From Flagellimonas algicola (GTDB lineage: Bacteria > Bacteroidota > Bacteroidia > Flavobacteriales > Flavobacteriaceae), in assembly GCF_005937185.1 (NCBI RefSeq), contig NZ_VCNI01000001.1, positions 554,657-618,656 of the forward strand: DNA of 64,000 nucleotides, written 5' to 3'. Position numbers and translations under genes: made by a program. The notes beneath the pieces were generated by a model, which was not told the origin of the DNA, did not search any database, and worked only from the letters and a program-made list of their open reading frames with translations. Below are positions 44,431 to 54,600 of the stretch, piece by piece. Position 1 is the stretch's first letter. The number at the start of each line of letters is the position of its first letter.

Positions 44431-45437
44431 CGCACGAACTAAAGCACATCGTACAGGAATTCGAAGAAAAAAGGAAACTGGGTAGGAAATCGGTTTTGGC
44501 CACCGTAGTCGCATTGGATGGTTCATCGTACCGCAGGCCAGGGGTTAGAATGCTGATCTTTGAAAATGGAGACATGGTAGGGGCTGTAAGTGGCGGATGT
44601 GTCGAGAAAGAAGTTTTGAGGCAGGCAGAATCTGTATTTACCACCGCAGTTAGCAAAGTCATGGTTTACGACGGGAGGTATAGGTTGGGTTGCGAAGGCA
44701 TTCTTTATCTTCTTTTAGAAGAATTTGACCCTGAAACAGCGTTCCTTGAACAGTTTTGGGACACCATCAAAACACGTCGAAGCTTTTCCATTAGTTCGTA
44801 TTTTGACAAAGAACCCGGTGAAAATCCGAATTACGGTACTTTGTTCCACTTTCATGAAGGTACAAATCCAATAAATAACACAGAAGCTTTAAAAAATAAA
44901 GGTCTACTGCAATTTGAACAGGAGATGCATCCTTGTTTTCAGCTGGTGATTATAGGGGCCGAACATGATGCTGTGCAATTGTGCAAATATGCTGCTACCA
45001 CGGGCTGGGAGGTTACTGTCGTGGCCAATCCAAGAGAAGAAAAATCCGAAAAGGATTTTCCCGGAATTCAACAACTAATAAGCGTGGAACCAGAGCTCTA
45101 CCAACCCAATTTGGATAATCAAACTGCTGTGGTTGTTATGACCCATAGCTATGTTAAGGATTTACAATTCTTGATGGCATTAAGGGAGCAGAAGGGAATA
45201 TACATTGGTCTTTTGGGCCCATTTAGAAGGAGGGAAAAACTCTTTGACGAGCTTATGGAGCGGTGTCCCGATGTTTCCGAGGAATTTTTGGAAAGTGTCC
45301 ATGGCCCGGCTGGAATTGATATTGGCGCTGAAACCCCTCAGGAAATAGCCATTTCCGTGGTCTCGGAGATTCTCACGGTGGTAAGGGGAAAAGAACCTGC
45401 ACTGTTGAAGCATAAAATGGGTCGGATTCACACATAA
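44427..45437 (+). CDS. XdhC/CoxI family molybdoenzyme maturation protein
   Basis: 336 residues. The N-terminal XdhC_CoxI domain carries GSSYRRPGVRMLI and GAVSGGCVEKEV, and a Rossmann domain follows (LVIIGAEHDAVQL near 172, then TAVVVMTHSYVKDL). XdhC proteins bind the finished cofactor, help add the terminal sulfido ligand and insert it into xanthine-dehydrogenase-type enzymes, which matches the enzyme encoded first in this operon. Its start overlaps moeA by 4 nt. Confidence 0.88.
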   Translation: MTHELKHIVQEFEEKRKLGRKSVLATVVALDGSSYRRPGVRMLIFENGDMVGAVSGGCVEKEVLRQAESVFTTAVSKVMVYDGRYRLGCEGILYLLLEEFDPETAFLEQFWDTIKTRRSFSISSYFDKEPGENPNYGTLFHFHEGTNPINNTEALKNKGLLQFEQEMHPCFQLVIIGAEHDAVQLCKYAATTGWEVTVVANPREEKSEKDFPGIQQLISVEPELYQPNLDNQTAVVVMTHSYVKDLQFLMALREQKGIYIGLLGPFRRREKLFDELMERCPDVSEEFLESVHGPAGIDIGAETPQEIAISVVSEILTVVRGKEPALLKHKMGRIHT

Positions 45438-45440
45438 ATA

Positions 45441-46055
45441 ATGACCAAGCAAATTTCAACGATTATATTGGCTGCTGGGGCATCCACTCGTATGCCAGGG
45501 ACTATCAAACAGCTCTTACCTTGGAGGAAGACCACTTTGTTAGGGAATGCCATTGAACAGGCCAAACCAGTTTCTTCCAAAGTTTATGTGGTTCTGGGAG
45601 CAAACGCCAAGCATATATCAGAATCTATGGAGATAACGGCAAATGTTGTCCATAACCCTGATTGGAACACGGGAATGGGAAGCTCCATTGCTTTTGGCAT
45701 GAATGAGGTTATGAAATCCGATGAAATCCCACAGGCAGTTTTGCTCATGCTCGCTGACCAACCGTTGATAGATTCTTCGTACTTAACCGCACTAAAAACA
45801 AAATTTTTCGCTGGTACCAATAAAATTGTGGCTACGGAGTACGAAAATGGTCTTGGCGTGCCTGCAATTTTTCATGTTTCCCTGTTTGAAGAGTTGTCCC
45901 GATTAGATCAAAAATTTGGAGCTAGAAAAATCATTGCCAAATACAAAAAGGATTGTATATCCATCCCATCCATGGATAAGTCAATTGATATTGACACCAT
46001 TGATGAATATAATTATATAATTGAAAAACAGGATATTAATAATGAAAATATATAG
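45441..46055 (+). CDS. mocA: MocA-like molybdopterin cytidylyltransferase
   Basis: 204 residues of the nucleotidyltransferase fold. N-terminal ILAAGASTRMPGTIKQLLPW is the MocA-type variant (MobA has GG-x-SxRMGxDK), and MLADQPLID is the metal-binding motif. It would add CMP to molybdopterin, the form used by xanthine-dehydrogenase-family enzymes of the Ior type. It starts 3 nt after xdhC and overlaps the next gene by 14 nt. Confidence 0.8.
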   Translation: MTKQISTIILAAGASTRMPGTIKQLLPWRKTTLLGNAIEQAKPVSSKVYVVLGANAKHISESMEITANVVHNPDWNTGMGSSIAFGMNEVMKSDEIPQAVLLMLADQPLIDSSYLTALKTKFFAGTNKIVATEYENGLGVPAIFHVSLFEELSRLDQKFGARKIIAKYKKDCISIPSMDKSIDIDTIDEYNYIIEKQDINNENI

Positions 46056-47124
46056 TTTTACTTTAATCTTTATTATCGTTTTTGGAACTGCCTTTGGTCA
46101 AGAAATGGGGTTTGAGGAATACAACCCAAAATCAACCTTGGTTGTACCAGAAAATCCTGTAAAGAGGGCAAAATTCACTTTTATCGATGTGCATAGCCAT
46201 CAATTTAATATGGAATCCCAAGATTTGTCCGAGTTGATTAGGAATATGGATCAGATGAACATGGGGGTAATGGTTAATCTGAGTGGTGGCTCGGGAGCTG
46301 GGCTAAGGGCAAAGCTTAAAAATGTGAATGAAAATTATCCCAACCGATTTGTCGTTTTCGCCAACGTGGACTTTAGTGGGGTAGGTACTGCCAACTGGGG
46401 AGAACTGGCCGCAGCCCAATTGGAGTTAGATGTTAAAAGTGGTGCAAAAGGTCTTAAAATCTATAAAAGCCTAGGGTTGCGATACAAGGATAACGAAGGC
46501 AATCGGGTGGCCATAGATGACCCAAGATTAGATCCCATTTGGGAAAAGTGCGCTGAATTGGCAATCCCTGTTTTGATACATGCCGCAGACCCAAAATCTT
46601 TTTGGGACCCTATGGATAGCAGCAACGAGAGGTGGTTGGAGCTGAAAACACGACCGAGAAGAAAGCGTTCCGCTACCAATCCCGTCCCTTGGCAACAAAT
46701 CATTGATGAGCAACATCGAATGTTTAAAAATCACCCTAAAACTAAATTCATTAATGCCCATATGGGCTGGTATGCCAATAATCTGGGCAGGTTAGGGGAG
46801 TTGATGGATGAAATGCCAAACATGTATGTGGGTATTGGTGCCATCATAGCCGAGCTAGGGCGTCAACCCAGGCAGGCCAAACAGTTTTTCATTACATATC
46901 AGGACAGGATTTTATTTGGAAAGGATAGTTGGAAACCAGACGAGTTCCCAACATATTTTAGAGTTCTGGAAACGGCGGATGAGTACTTTCCGTACTATAA
47001 AAAATACCATGCATTCTGGGCCATGTATGGCTTGGACTTACCAAACGAAGTCTTGAAAAAGGTGTACTATAAAAATGCGGTAAAGTTGATTCCCGGAGTG
47101 GATAGCTCTTTATTCAAGGATTAG
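46042..47124 (+). CDS. exported amidohydrolase
   Basis: 360 residues from the ATG at 46042, giving the signal peptide IYSFTLIFIIVFGTAFGQ; seven codons further upstream would break it. TIM-barrel amidohydrolase-2 with metal motif DVHSHQFN near 52, LIHAAD, FINAHMGW and the active-site Asp in LFGKDSWKP. It overlaps mocA by 14 nt and closes the operon. A link to the substrate or product of the molybdenum hydroxylase is an inference from position. Confidence 0.8.
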   Translation: MKIYSFTLIFIIVFGTAFGQEMGFEEYNPKSTLVVPENPVKRAKFTFIDVHSHQFNMESQDLSELIRNMDQMNMGVMVNLSGGSGAGLRAKLKNVNENYPNRFVVFANVDFSGVGTANWGELAAAQLELDVKSGAKGLKIYKSLGLRYKDNEGNRVAIDDPRLDPIWEKCAELAIPVLIHAADPKSFWDPMDSSNERWLELKTRPRRKRSATNPVPWQQIIDEQHRMFKNHPKTKFINAHMGWYANNLGRLGELMDEMPNMYVGIGAIIAELGRQPRQAKQFFITYQDRILFGKDSWKPDEFPTYFRVLETADEYFPYYKKYHAFWAMYGLDLPNEVLKKVYYKNAVKLIPGVDSSLFKD

Positions 47125-47126
47125 AT

Positions 47127-47270
47127 TTACTTGGATTTCTGAGTTTGCTCGCTTTCCAATTCTTGTTTTCCCAAATCTTGGAAAATGCCACAAGAAATTT
47201 GCTTTTTGATTAATGAAGTGGAAGTCTTGCGTTTGACCAGGGATTCAATTTCCTTATTTAAGAATTGCAT
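47127..47270 (-). CDS. possible 47-aa protein after the GntR gene
   Basis: A 47-residue ATG frame in the spacer between two convergent genes, 52 nt downstream of the GntR stop and in the same direction. The product is polar and Lys/Gln/Ser-rich with one Cys and no span or signal (MQFLNKEIESLVKRKTSTSL...). Nothing supports it other than the open frame, which a spacer of this size can hold by chance. Confidence 0.3.
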   Translation of the reverse strand: MQFLNKEIESLVKRKTSTSLIKKQISCGIFQDLGKQELESEQTQKSK

Positions 47271-47322
47271 AGGTGAGACTTTTATGGATTAACGCTATCC
47301 CTAGACTTTTAGTATTTAAAAG

Positions 47323-47949
47323 CTAGGTAGTTAACTGCTTCTCCACATATTCCAACACAACCATCCAGTTCATTTTAAGAATCAAGGCCGCCGTTGGGAC
47401 GTTATTTTCTGCGATGGCGTGAATGATTGCTTCATTTTGATTGTCCACGTTTTCATAAAAACTGGCATCATTCCCATATCCTTGCTCGTAAAATAGCAAG
47501 CGGGTTTTCAAATCCTCTAGAATTTGCAGCAATACGGTATTCGCACAGTTTCTAACCAAAATATGATGGAAATCAAACCGCGCCTCCAACCTCTTTAATG
47601 GGGTATGGGACTGCTGTAGCCTGATTTGCTGTCTCCTCAACGCCTCAATATCCGAATCGGTATATTGGGACCCTTCCACAGCCATAATTTCCAACTGGGC
47701 AACGGTCTCATAAATATTCTTTGCCTCCTTCTTACTGAGTTGGGTCACTACAAATCCTCTGTTGGGAACTGCACAAATTACCCTGGATTGTTCCAATTGG
47801 CTCAGCGCTTCACGGATTGGCGTTACGCTCACCCCTAATTGACGCGATAGTAAGGCAAGATTAATGGTTCTGCCTACTTGAAGTTTTCCGTTTTGGATTT
47901 GACCAAGCAAATGGGATTTTACTTGGTTTCTGAGTATCAAAGTTTGCAT
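47323..47949 (-). CDS. GntR family (FCD-domain) transcriptional regulator
   Basis: 208 residues from the ATG at 47947-47949 (MQTLILRNQV); 11 further codons upstream are open. The winged-helix N-terminal domain shows NLALLSRQLGVSVTPIREALSQLEQSRVICAVPNRGFVV, the GntR DNA-binding motif, and the C-terminal FCD effector domain contains RFDFHHILVRNCAN. It is divergent from a small lipoprotein gene at 48045 and convergent on the molybdenum operon, so its target is not obvious from position. Confidence 0.88.
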   Translation of the reverse strand: MQTLILRNQVKSHLLGQIQNGKLQVGRTINLALLSRQLGVSVTPIREALSQLEQSRVICAVPNRGFVVTQLSKKEAKNIYETVAQLEIMAVEGSQYTDSDIEALRRQQIRLQQSHTPLKRLEARFDFHHILVRNCANTVLLQILEDLKTRLLFYEQGYGNDASFYENVDNQNEAIIHAIAENNVPTAALILKMNWMVVLEYVEKQLTT

Positions 47950-48044
47950 ACGTCTAAATATACAGAATCGTATACGATTCATACATAAACATCGGTCAAC
48001 GGCTTTAAAAATGCTACATTCGGTAAAGAAGAAAATGATTAGTC

Positions 48045-48224
48045 ATGAAAAATACAATCAAAAACGGGCTCTTTTTAATGCTGTTCGGAACTATGCTTCT
48101 GATGGCTTGCAGTAGTAGTAAATCAGATGATTACGAACCTCCAAGGGATGAGGAGGAAGCTAGGGAACAAATGGTAGCAGATAGTTTGAGCGCTATTCAA
48201 AATTCTAGTGGGGTCAAAAATTGA
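48045..48224 (+). CDS. small lipoprotein, 59 aa
   Basis: ATG frame of 59 residues with a strong lipoprotein signal: MKNTIKNGLFLMLFGTMLLMAC, lipobox Cys22, followed by a short, very acidic mature part (YEPPRDEEEAREQMVADSLS). No further domain. It is divergent from the GntR gene. The hairpin at 48304 may terminate its transcript. Confidence 0.7.
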   Translation: MKNTIKNGLFLMLFGTMLLMACSSSKSDDYEPPRDEEEAREQMVADSLSAIQNSSGVKN

Positions 48225-48303
48225 TTCAATAACTACCACACCCGCATTCCAATGTCTCTCTCCTCGGAACTGTAGTTGTCTTGAATGAAGAATCACACCA
48301 CGG

Positions 48304-48347
48304 GGTTCAGAAAATGGGATTAATTCCCTAATTTTCTGAACCTTTTT
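48304..48347 (+). terminator. terminator-like hairpin before the trehalase gene
   Basis: A 12-bp stem (48304-48315 with 48331-48342, GGTTCAGAAAAT and complement) with an inner GGGA/TCCC helix in the loop, then TTTTT and a further T-rich run. It lies 80 nt after the small lipoprotein stop and only 26 nt before the trehalase ATG, so it either terminates the former or attenuates the latter. Confidence 0.75.
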
Positions 48348-48372
48348 GTTTTTCAATACAATTCCCTTTCCA

Positions 48373-49950
48373 ATGAAACTACGATTCATCGCATTTGTTC
48401 TTCTTTGTTTACTTATCATTTGCTGCAGGCAGCAATATTCCGCTACACCCGAAAGTTTATATCAAACAGAACTGTTCAAAGCTGTCCAGCTCTCTGGATT
48501 GTTCAAGGATTCCAAAACGTTTGTTGATTTAGTACCACAAAAGCATTTTTTAAAACTTGAAGGGGAGTACCTTACTGCTAAACAGGAGGAGGGGTTTGAT
48601 TTATCCGTTTTTGTTGCAAATAACTTTGAAGACCAATCCATGAAAGCATTGGAATTTGAAACAGACACCACCAAAACCATGTATGAACACATTGCGTTGA
48701 TGTGGGACAAACTTACGCGAGGACCAGATACCGCTGTGCCGCATGCTTCTAGGATATCACTGCCTTATAAGTATGTTGTTCCCGGAGGAAGGTTTCAAGA
48801 AATCTACTATTGGGACAGTTATTTTACGTTGGAAGGGCTTTTAGTGGCTGGCAGGGATGATCTTGCCACCAACATGGTGGACAATTTTAGTTTTTTGATT
48901 GATTCCATAGGTTTTATACCAAACGGTACGCGTAATTATTATAGAACTAGGTCCCAACCTCCTTTCTATGCCCTTATGGTTGGGGCAATAGCCCGAAAGG
49001 ACCATGAGTTAACGGTAAAATACTTGCCACAACTCATCAAAGAATATGAGTTTTGGATGCAAGGATCGGCCGACGGTAAAATTGAGGCTGCAGTCCAACA
49101 TGTAGTTCCCATGGGGCAGTCGGGCTTTTTGAATCGTTACTGGGATAAAGGTACAACCCCTAGGCCAGAAGCTTACAAGGAAGACCTGCATTTGGCCAGT
49201 GAATTGTCAACCGATTCATCCAAACAAACTTTATACAAGAACTTAAGGTCGGCCGCAGCCTCTGGCTGGGACTTTAGTTCCCGATGGTATGGTGAAAAAG
49301 GGAAATTTGAAACCACTGAAACCACGGCCATTATACCCATTGACTTGAATTGCCTAATGTATTATTTGGAGCAACTAATTGCAACAGGAGCAAATCTAGA
49401 TGGCAAGCCTGAGCTGGAAGAAAAATATACTCTGTTAGCCGAAAAGAGGAAAACATTGATTCAAGAATACCTTTGGAATCAGGAAGAAGGATTCTATCTG
49501 GACTACAATTTTGAAAAGGAGGGTAGTACACCCAACCCAACTCTGGCGGCTATGTTTCCGCTTTATTTTAAAATAGCTACCCAAGAACAGGCAAACTTGG
49601 TAAAGGAAGTTATCATGACCCAATTTTTGAAGGATGGTGGTTTGCTTACTACCTTGGAGCATTCCGGACAGCAGTGGGACGCTCCAAATGGCTGGGCACC
49701 GCTACAGTGGATTGCCGTTAAAGGCCTCTTGAACTATGGTTTTAAAGAGGAAGCTATCGAAATTATGCACCGGTGGTTGGCCCTCAACGAAAAGGTGTAT
49801 AAGAATACCGGCAAAATGATGGAGAAGTATAATGTGGAGGATTTAAGCCTGTTATCAGGAGGCGGGGAGTATGAAACCCAGGATGGTTTTGGCTGGACCA
49901 ATGGAGCGGCCCTTGGATTCAAACAAATGTTGACCGAGTTGGAAGAGTAA
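48373..49950 (+). CDS. treA: trehalase (GH37) lipoprotein
   Basis: 525 residues from the ATG at 48373, which gives the lipoprotein signal FVLLCLLIICC; nine codons upstream are open but spoil it. GH37 signatures: PGGRFQEIYYWDSYF near 140 and QQWDAPNGWAPLQWIAV near 442, and the general-acid/base region (GWDFSSRWYG). It hydrolyses trehalose to two glucoses at the periplasmic or surface side. A terminator-like hairpin sits immediately upstream. It stands alone; there is no transporter or phosphorylase beside it. Confidence 0.9.
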   Translation: MKLRFIAFVLLCLLIICCRQQYSATPESLYQTELFKAVQLSGLFKDSKTFVDLVPQKHFLKLEGEYLTAKQEEGFDLSVFVANNFEDQSMKALEFETDTTKTMYEHIALMWDKLTRGPDTAVPHASRISLPYKYVVPGGRFQEIYYWDSYFTLEGLLVAGRDDLATNMVDNFSFLIDSIGFIPNGTRNYYRTRSQPPFYALMVGAIARKDHELTVKYLPQLIKEYEFWMQGSADGKIEAAVQHVVPMGQSGFLNRYWDKGTTPRPEAYKEDLHLASELSTDSSKQTLYKNLRSAAASGWDFSSRWYGEKGKFETTETTAIIPIDLNCLMYYLEQLIATGANLDGKPELEEKYTLLAEKRKTLIQEYLWNQEEGFYLDYNFEKEGSTPNPTLAAMFPLYFKIATQEQANLVKEVIMTQFLKDGGLLTTLEHSGQQWDAPNGWAPLQWIAVKGLLNYGFKEEAIEIMHRWLALNEKVYKNTGKMMEKYNVEDLSLLSGGGEYETQDGFGWTNGAALGFKQMLTELEE

Positions 49951-50021
49951 ACGAAACGGTTTAAGTGACGTAAGTTTCTTTTTCCAGACCAGACTATTTA
50001 GTGTAACGCTCAATCAAAAAC

Positions 50022-51101
50022 ATGTCCAAATCCCTTTTGTTCATTCCAGATATCTCTGGATATACCAAGTTTATTCAAACAACGGAAATAGAACATAGCC
50101 AACATGTAATATCGGAATTATTGGAAGTGCTGGTTAATGCCAACACCCAAGATTTAAAACTGGCAGAAATTGAAGGTGATGCCCTTTTCTTTTATAAGGA
50201 GAATGAAGTACCCTCCCAAGAAAATCTCTTGGCGCAGATTGAATCTATGTTCACGGCTTTTTACAGCCACCTAAAGATGTTGGAGAAAAATAGGGTTTGT
50301 CCATGCAATGCATGTGCCACAGCTCCCAATCTACAGCTCAAGATCATTGCTCATAGCGGACATCTGCAGCATATAGAGGTGCAGGGCACCCGAAAACCTT
50401 TTGGGGAACAAGTGATAGAAGCCCACAGACTATTGAAGAATTCTGTGGACAGCGATAACTATGCGCTGATAAGTCGGAAATTGGCGCTGGACATCATGTT
50501 GTCCCCATATTATTCCAGCAAGATGTTTAGGTTTAGGCAAGGCTCAGACATTTATGATGAAAATGAAGTGGAATACATCTATTCCGTCATAGACCCCAAT
50601 GAGTTAAAACTACGAAGTTTTGTTCAACCCAAGTTGCTAAGATTTGATATACCTCCCAAAGTTGTAGTGCAACAGGATTTTCCGGTTCCGGCAGAGGAGG
50701 TTATGGAAAACATAACCAACTATGCGCTTAGACACAATTGGCAGCAGGGAGTGGACAAATTGGAATACAACGAACATGAGGTTACCAGATTGGGAAGTGA
50801 ACATACCTGTGTGATCAATGGCAAGCATCTGGATTTTATCACCATTTCCAAGGAGACCAATCCAGGAAATTTAATTTATGGGGAATTGACCCATAACCAC
50901 CCTTTGTTTGACGACTTTTACCAATTCTATATTTTTTCACCAAAATCGGATGGAACCAGCCACTTAAAAGTTGAGTTCTATTGGGAGTCCAAATCCCTTC
51001 TTAAAAAGATTCTCGGGTTCTTAATTGGAAAAAAGGCGGTTCAGAAAAGTGCCAGTGGCGCTATTGACAACTTGTTACAATTTATAAAGACCCAAAACTA
51101 G
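50022..51101 (+). CDS. DUF2652 protein with cyclase-like N-terminal domain
   Basis: 359 residues. The N-terminal half resembles a class III nucleotide-cyclase fold: FIPDISGYTKFIQ (metal-binding Asp9-like) and EIEGDALFFY, but catalytic residues downstream are not obvious and activity is doubtful. A CPCNAC motif at 92-97 may bind metal. Residues ~210-355 form a second, SRPBCC/START-like domain (PAEEVMENITNYALRHNWQ...). Such DUF2652 proteins are cytoplasmic and uncharacterised. Confidence 0.75.
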   Translation: MSKSLLFIPDISGYTKFIQTTEIEHSQHVISELLEVLVNANTQDLKLAEIEGDALFFYKENEVPSQENLLAQIESMFTAFYSHLKMLEKNRVCPCNACATAPNLQLKIIAHSGHLQHIEVQGTRKPFGEQVIEAHRLLKNSVDSDNYALISRKLALDIMLSPYYSSKMFRFRQGSDIYDENEVEYIYSVIDPNELKLRSFVQPKLLRFDIPPKVVVQQDFPVPAEEVMENITNYALRHNWQQGVDKLEYNEHEVTRLGSEHTCVINGKHLDFITISKETNPGNLIYGELTHNHPLFDDFYQFYIFSPKSDGTSHLKVEFYWESKSLLKKILGFLIGKKAVQKSASGAIDNLLQFIKTQN

Positions 51102-51135
51102 GAATCATAACTTATTTTAGCCCTAAAACAGTATT

Positions 51136-51552
51136 TTGAATACAATCACAGGATATTCAGGAACTCCTCTGGCCAAGAAATTGGGGATAAAGGAAGGTTT
51201 TGCCATCCTGCTGGTCAATGAACCTGAGTATTACCTGAATTTGTTTTCTGATTTGCCATCTGAGATTTCATTTGTCGAGGAGGCTCGTCCGGAATCAATC
51301 GATTTCATTCATATTTTCTGTACAATCTGGTCAGAACTTGAAGCAGCTGTTGAGAGCAATAAACCTGCTTTAAAAAAAACTGGCATGTTATGGGTAAGTT
51401 GGCCTAAAGGAAGTTCCAAAATAGCAACAGAACTAAAACGTGACCCGATAAGGGAATATCTATTGGCTATTGGTTTGGTGGACACCAAAGTAGCCGCTGT
51501 GAACGAGGACTGGAGCGGCTTAAAATTTGTTTATCGATTAAAAGATAGATAA
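51136..51552 (+). CDS. DUF3052-like protein
   Basis: 138 residues, TTG start. GYSGTPLAKKLGIKEGF at the N-terminus and MLWVSWPKGSSKIATEL in the middle match DUF3052, a small alpha/beta family of unknown role; the full family length is present. It follows DUF2652 by 34 nt and may share its transcript. Confidence 0.72.
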   Translation: MNTITGYSGTPLAKKLGIKEGFAILLVNEPEYYLNLFSDLPSEISFVEEARPESIDFIHIFCTIWSELEAAVESNKPALKKTGMLWVSWPKGSSKIATELKRDPIREYLLAIGLVDTKVAAVNEDWSGLKFVYRLKDR

Positions 51553-51635
51553 ACTCATTTTTTCACATTTTTTTTAGATTTAAGGCTGATGTATTTACTT
51601 ATCTTTCAGCGACTAATTCAATCTAATTTTTTAAA

Positions 51636-54600
51636 ATGAAACACCGCTTGAGAATTTATTCAGCAATCCTATTTCTTTTTGTTTTTTCCCTTCACTTAAC
51701 CGCCCAAAAAACAGATTCAACAACTTTCAAAGGACTCGAGTTTAGAAGTCTAGGTCCGGCCCTTACTTCGGGTCGAATTGCAGACATTGCCATCCATCCA
51801 AAAAATGAAAGTGTTTGGTATGTGGCCGTAGGTTCTGGCGGCGTATGGAAAACCGTTAACAATGGTACTACGTGGAAACCAATTTTTGACAAACAGTCCA
51901 GCTATTCCATTGGCTGTGTTACCATTGACCCCAATAACCCGAGCACCATTTGGGTGGGAACCGGTGAAAATGTTGGAGGTAGGCACGTTGGTTTTGGAGA
52001 CGGAATCTATGTAAGCCATGATGAAGGAAAGACATGGAAAAACATGGGCTTGAAATCTTCCGAGCATCTTTCAGAAATTATTGTGCATCCAGATAACTCC
52101 AATGTTATTATGGTAGCATCCCAAGGTCCACTTTGGAGCAAAGGCGGACAACGCGGATTCTATAAGTCCACAGATGGTGGCAAGACCTGGCGTAAAACAT
52201 TGGGGAACAATGAGTGGACCGGTGTTACAGATATTGCCATGGACCCAACCAATCCGGATGTGATCTATGCTGCCACTTGGGACAGACACAGAACGGTTGC
52301 TGCGCTTATGGGCGGTGGCCCTGGTTCCGGACTACATAAAAGTACAGATGGAGGCGATACCTGGACCAAATTGAGCAATGGCCTTCCCAAATCCAATATG
52401 GGGAAAATTGGTTTTGCACTATCACCTTTTAATAACGAAACCCTGTATGCTGCCATTGAGCTGGATAGAAGAAAAGGTGGGGTTTACATTTCCAAAAATG
52501 GAGGGGCTTCCTGGAAAAAGCAATCAGATGCCGTAGGTGGAGCCACAGGTCCTCATTACTATCAAGAATTATACGCATCTCCCCATCATGAAGGGAAATT
52601 ATTTCTCATGAACAATGTGGTACAAGTGTCAGATGATCATGGAAAGACCTTTACAAGCATGAACGAAGAGAAAAAGCATGTGGACAGTCATGCCATGGCT
52701 TTTAAGAAGTCGGACCCAAATTATGTCCTTTTTGGAACGGACGGTGGACTATATGAATCATACGACTTGACAAAGACTTGGAGATATTTTGGAAATCTAC
52801 CCTTGACCCAATACTATAAGGTTGCCGTAGATGATTCTGCTCCATTTTACAATATCTATGGGGGAACACAGGACAACGGTTCCCATGGTGGGCCATCCAG
52901 AACGGCTAGTAGTGCAGGAATCTTAAATTCCGATTGGTGGATTACGTTGGGGGCTGACGGACATCAATCTGCCACCGAACCTGGAAACCCAGATATCACT
53001 TATGGTGAGTTCCAGCAGGGTTGGCTATGGCGAATAGATCAAACTACAGGTGAAACGGTATTTATTCAACCCCAGCCTGCAGCGGGAGAGCCCCATGAGA
53101 GATTTAATTGGGATGCTCCCATTTTGGTTAGCCCGCACAATCCTACGCGATTGTACTTTGCTTCCTACCGGGTTTGGAAATCCGAGAATAGGGGAGATGA
53201 GTGGACAGCCATTTCGGGTGATTTGACAAGAAATGAAGAACGCTTGAACTTGCCAATCATGGGTCGTCAGCAAAGCTGGGACAACTCATGGGATGTACTG
53301 GCTATGTCCAATTACAATACCATTACGTCATTGGCAGAATCACCCATCCAAGAGGGATTGATCTATGCGGGTACGGATGATGGAATTCTTCAAGTGACTG
53401 AGAATGGAGGTAGCAGTTGGAGAAAAATCAACTTGGGAACTATTAAGGGAGTTCCTTCCAGAGCTTTTGTAAACGATGTAAGGGCTGATCTTTATGATGC
53501 CAATACGGTGTATTTGGTGTTGGACAATCACAAGGAGGGTGACTTCAAACCTTATATCTTAAAAAGTTCGGACAAGGGAAACAGCTGGACCTTCATCAAT
53601 GGAAACCTTCCAAAGCGATTGATTACATGGAGGATTGTTCAAGACCATAAGAAAAAAGGTCTTTTGTTTGCTGCCACTGAGTTCGGCATATATTTCACCA
53701 GTAATGGTGGGGCCACTTGGATGCAGTTGGAGGGTGGATTACCTACAATCTCCTTCCGTGACATTACCATTCAAAGAAGGGAAGATGACTTGGTCGGTGC
53801 TTCCTTTGGACGTGGATTCTATGTATTGGATGATATTTCGGCTTTGAGGGATTTTGATGCCTCCAAAATGGGAGAAGCTACCCTTTACAAAGTAAAACCA
53901 GCCTATTGGTACATCGAAAAAGATGAGGTTTACGGTCAAGGTAATACGCAATATGCCGCAAAAAATCCATCTTACGGAGCGGTGTTCACCTATTTCCTTC
54001 CAGAGAAATTAAAAACACTGAAAGAAGCAAGGGTCAAGCGTGAGAAAACATTGAACAAGCAGAACTCCAGTATTGCTTTCCCAGGTTGGGAGGCCTTGGA
54101 TAAAGAAAACAATCAGGAAAAACCAGAGTTGGTACTTTTGGTTAGGGATGCTCGAGGAAATGTGGTCAATTCCGTAATGGGAACCAATAAAAAAGGATTC
54201 AACAGAGTGTCCTGGAATCTAAAATATGCTGACAGAACCGGTATCAAACTTGAAAAACCCAAAGGGGATGATGATGACTTTTTAGGGTCGCCATATACAG
54301 CTACACCTGGCAAATATTCAGTAACCCTTTACCAGCGGGTTAATGGAGAACTGAAAGAACTTTCCGGAGCTCAAAATTTTGAAGTGAAACCGCTGAGAAA
54401 AGGTGCGTTACCTGCGAAACCTACTAGCGAGATTGATGCCTTTAGGGAACAGTTCCAAGCTTTTCAGCAGAATATGACCGCGACCAATACCAATTTGGAT
54501 AGAAGCATAGCCAAGGTTGATGCTATGAAGCGTGCCTTTGCTCAAGCTTCAAATCCAACTGCAGCCTTGTCTACCAAACTTTATGAGCTTAGGTCCCAAC

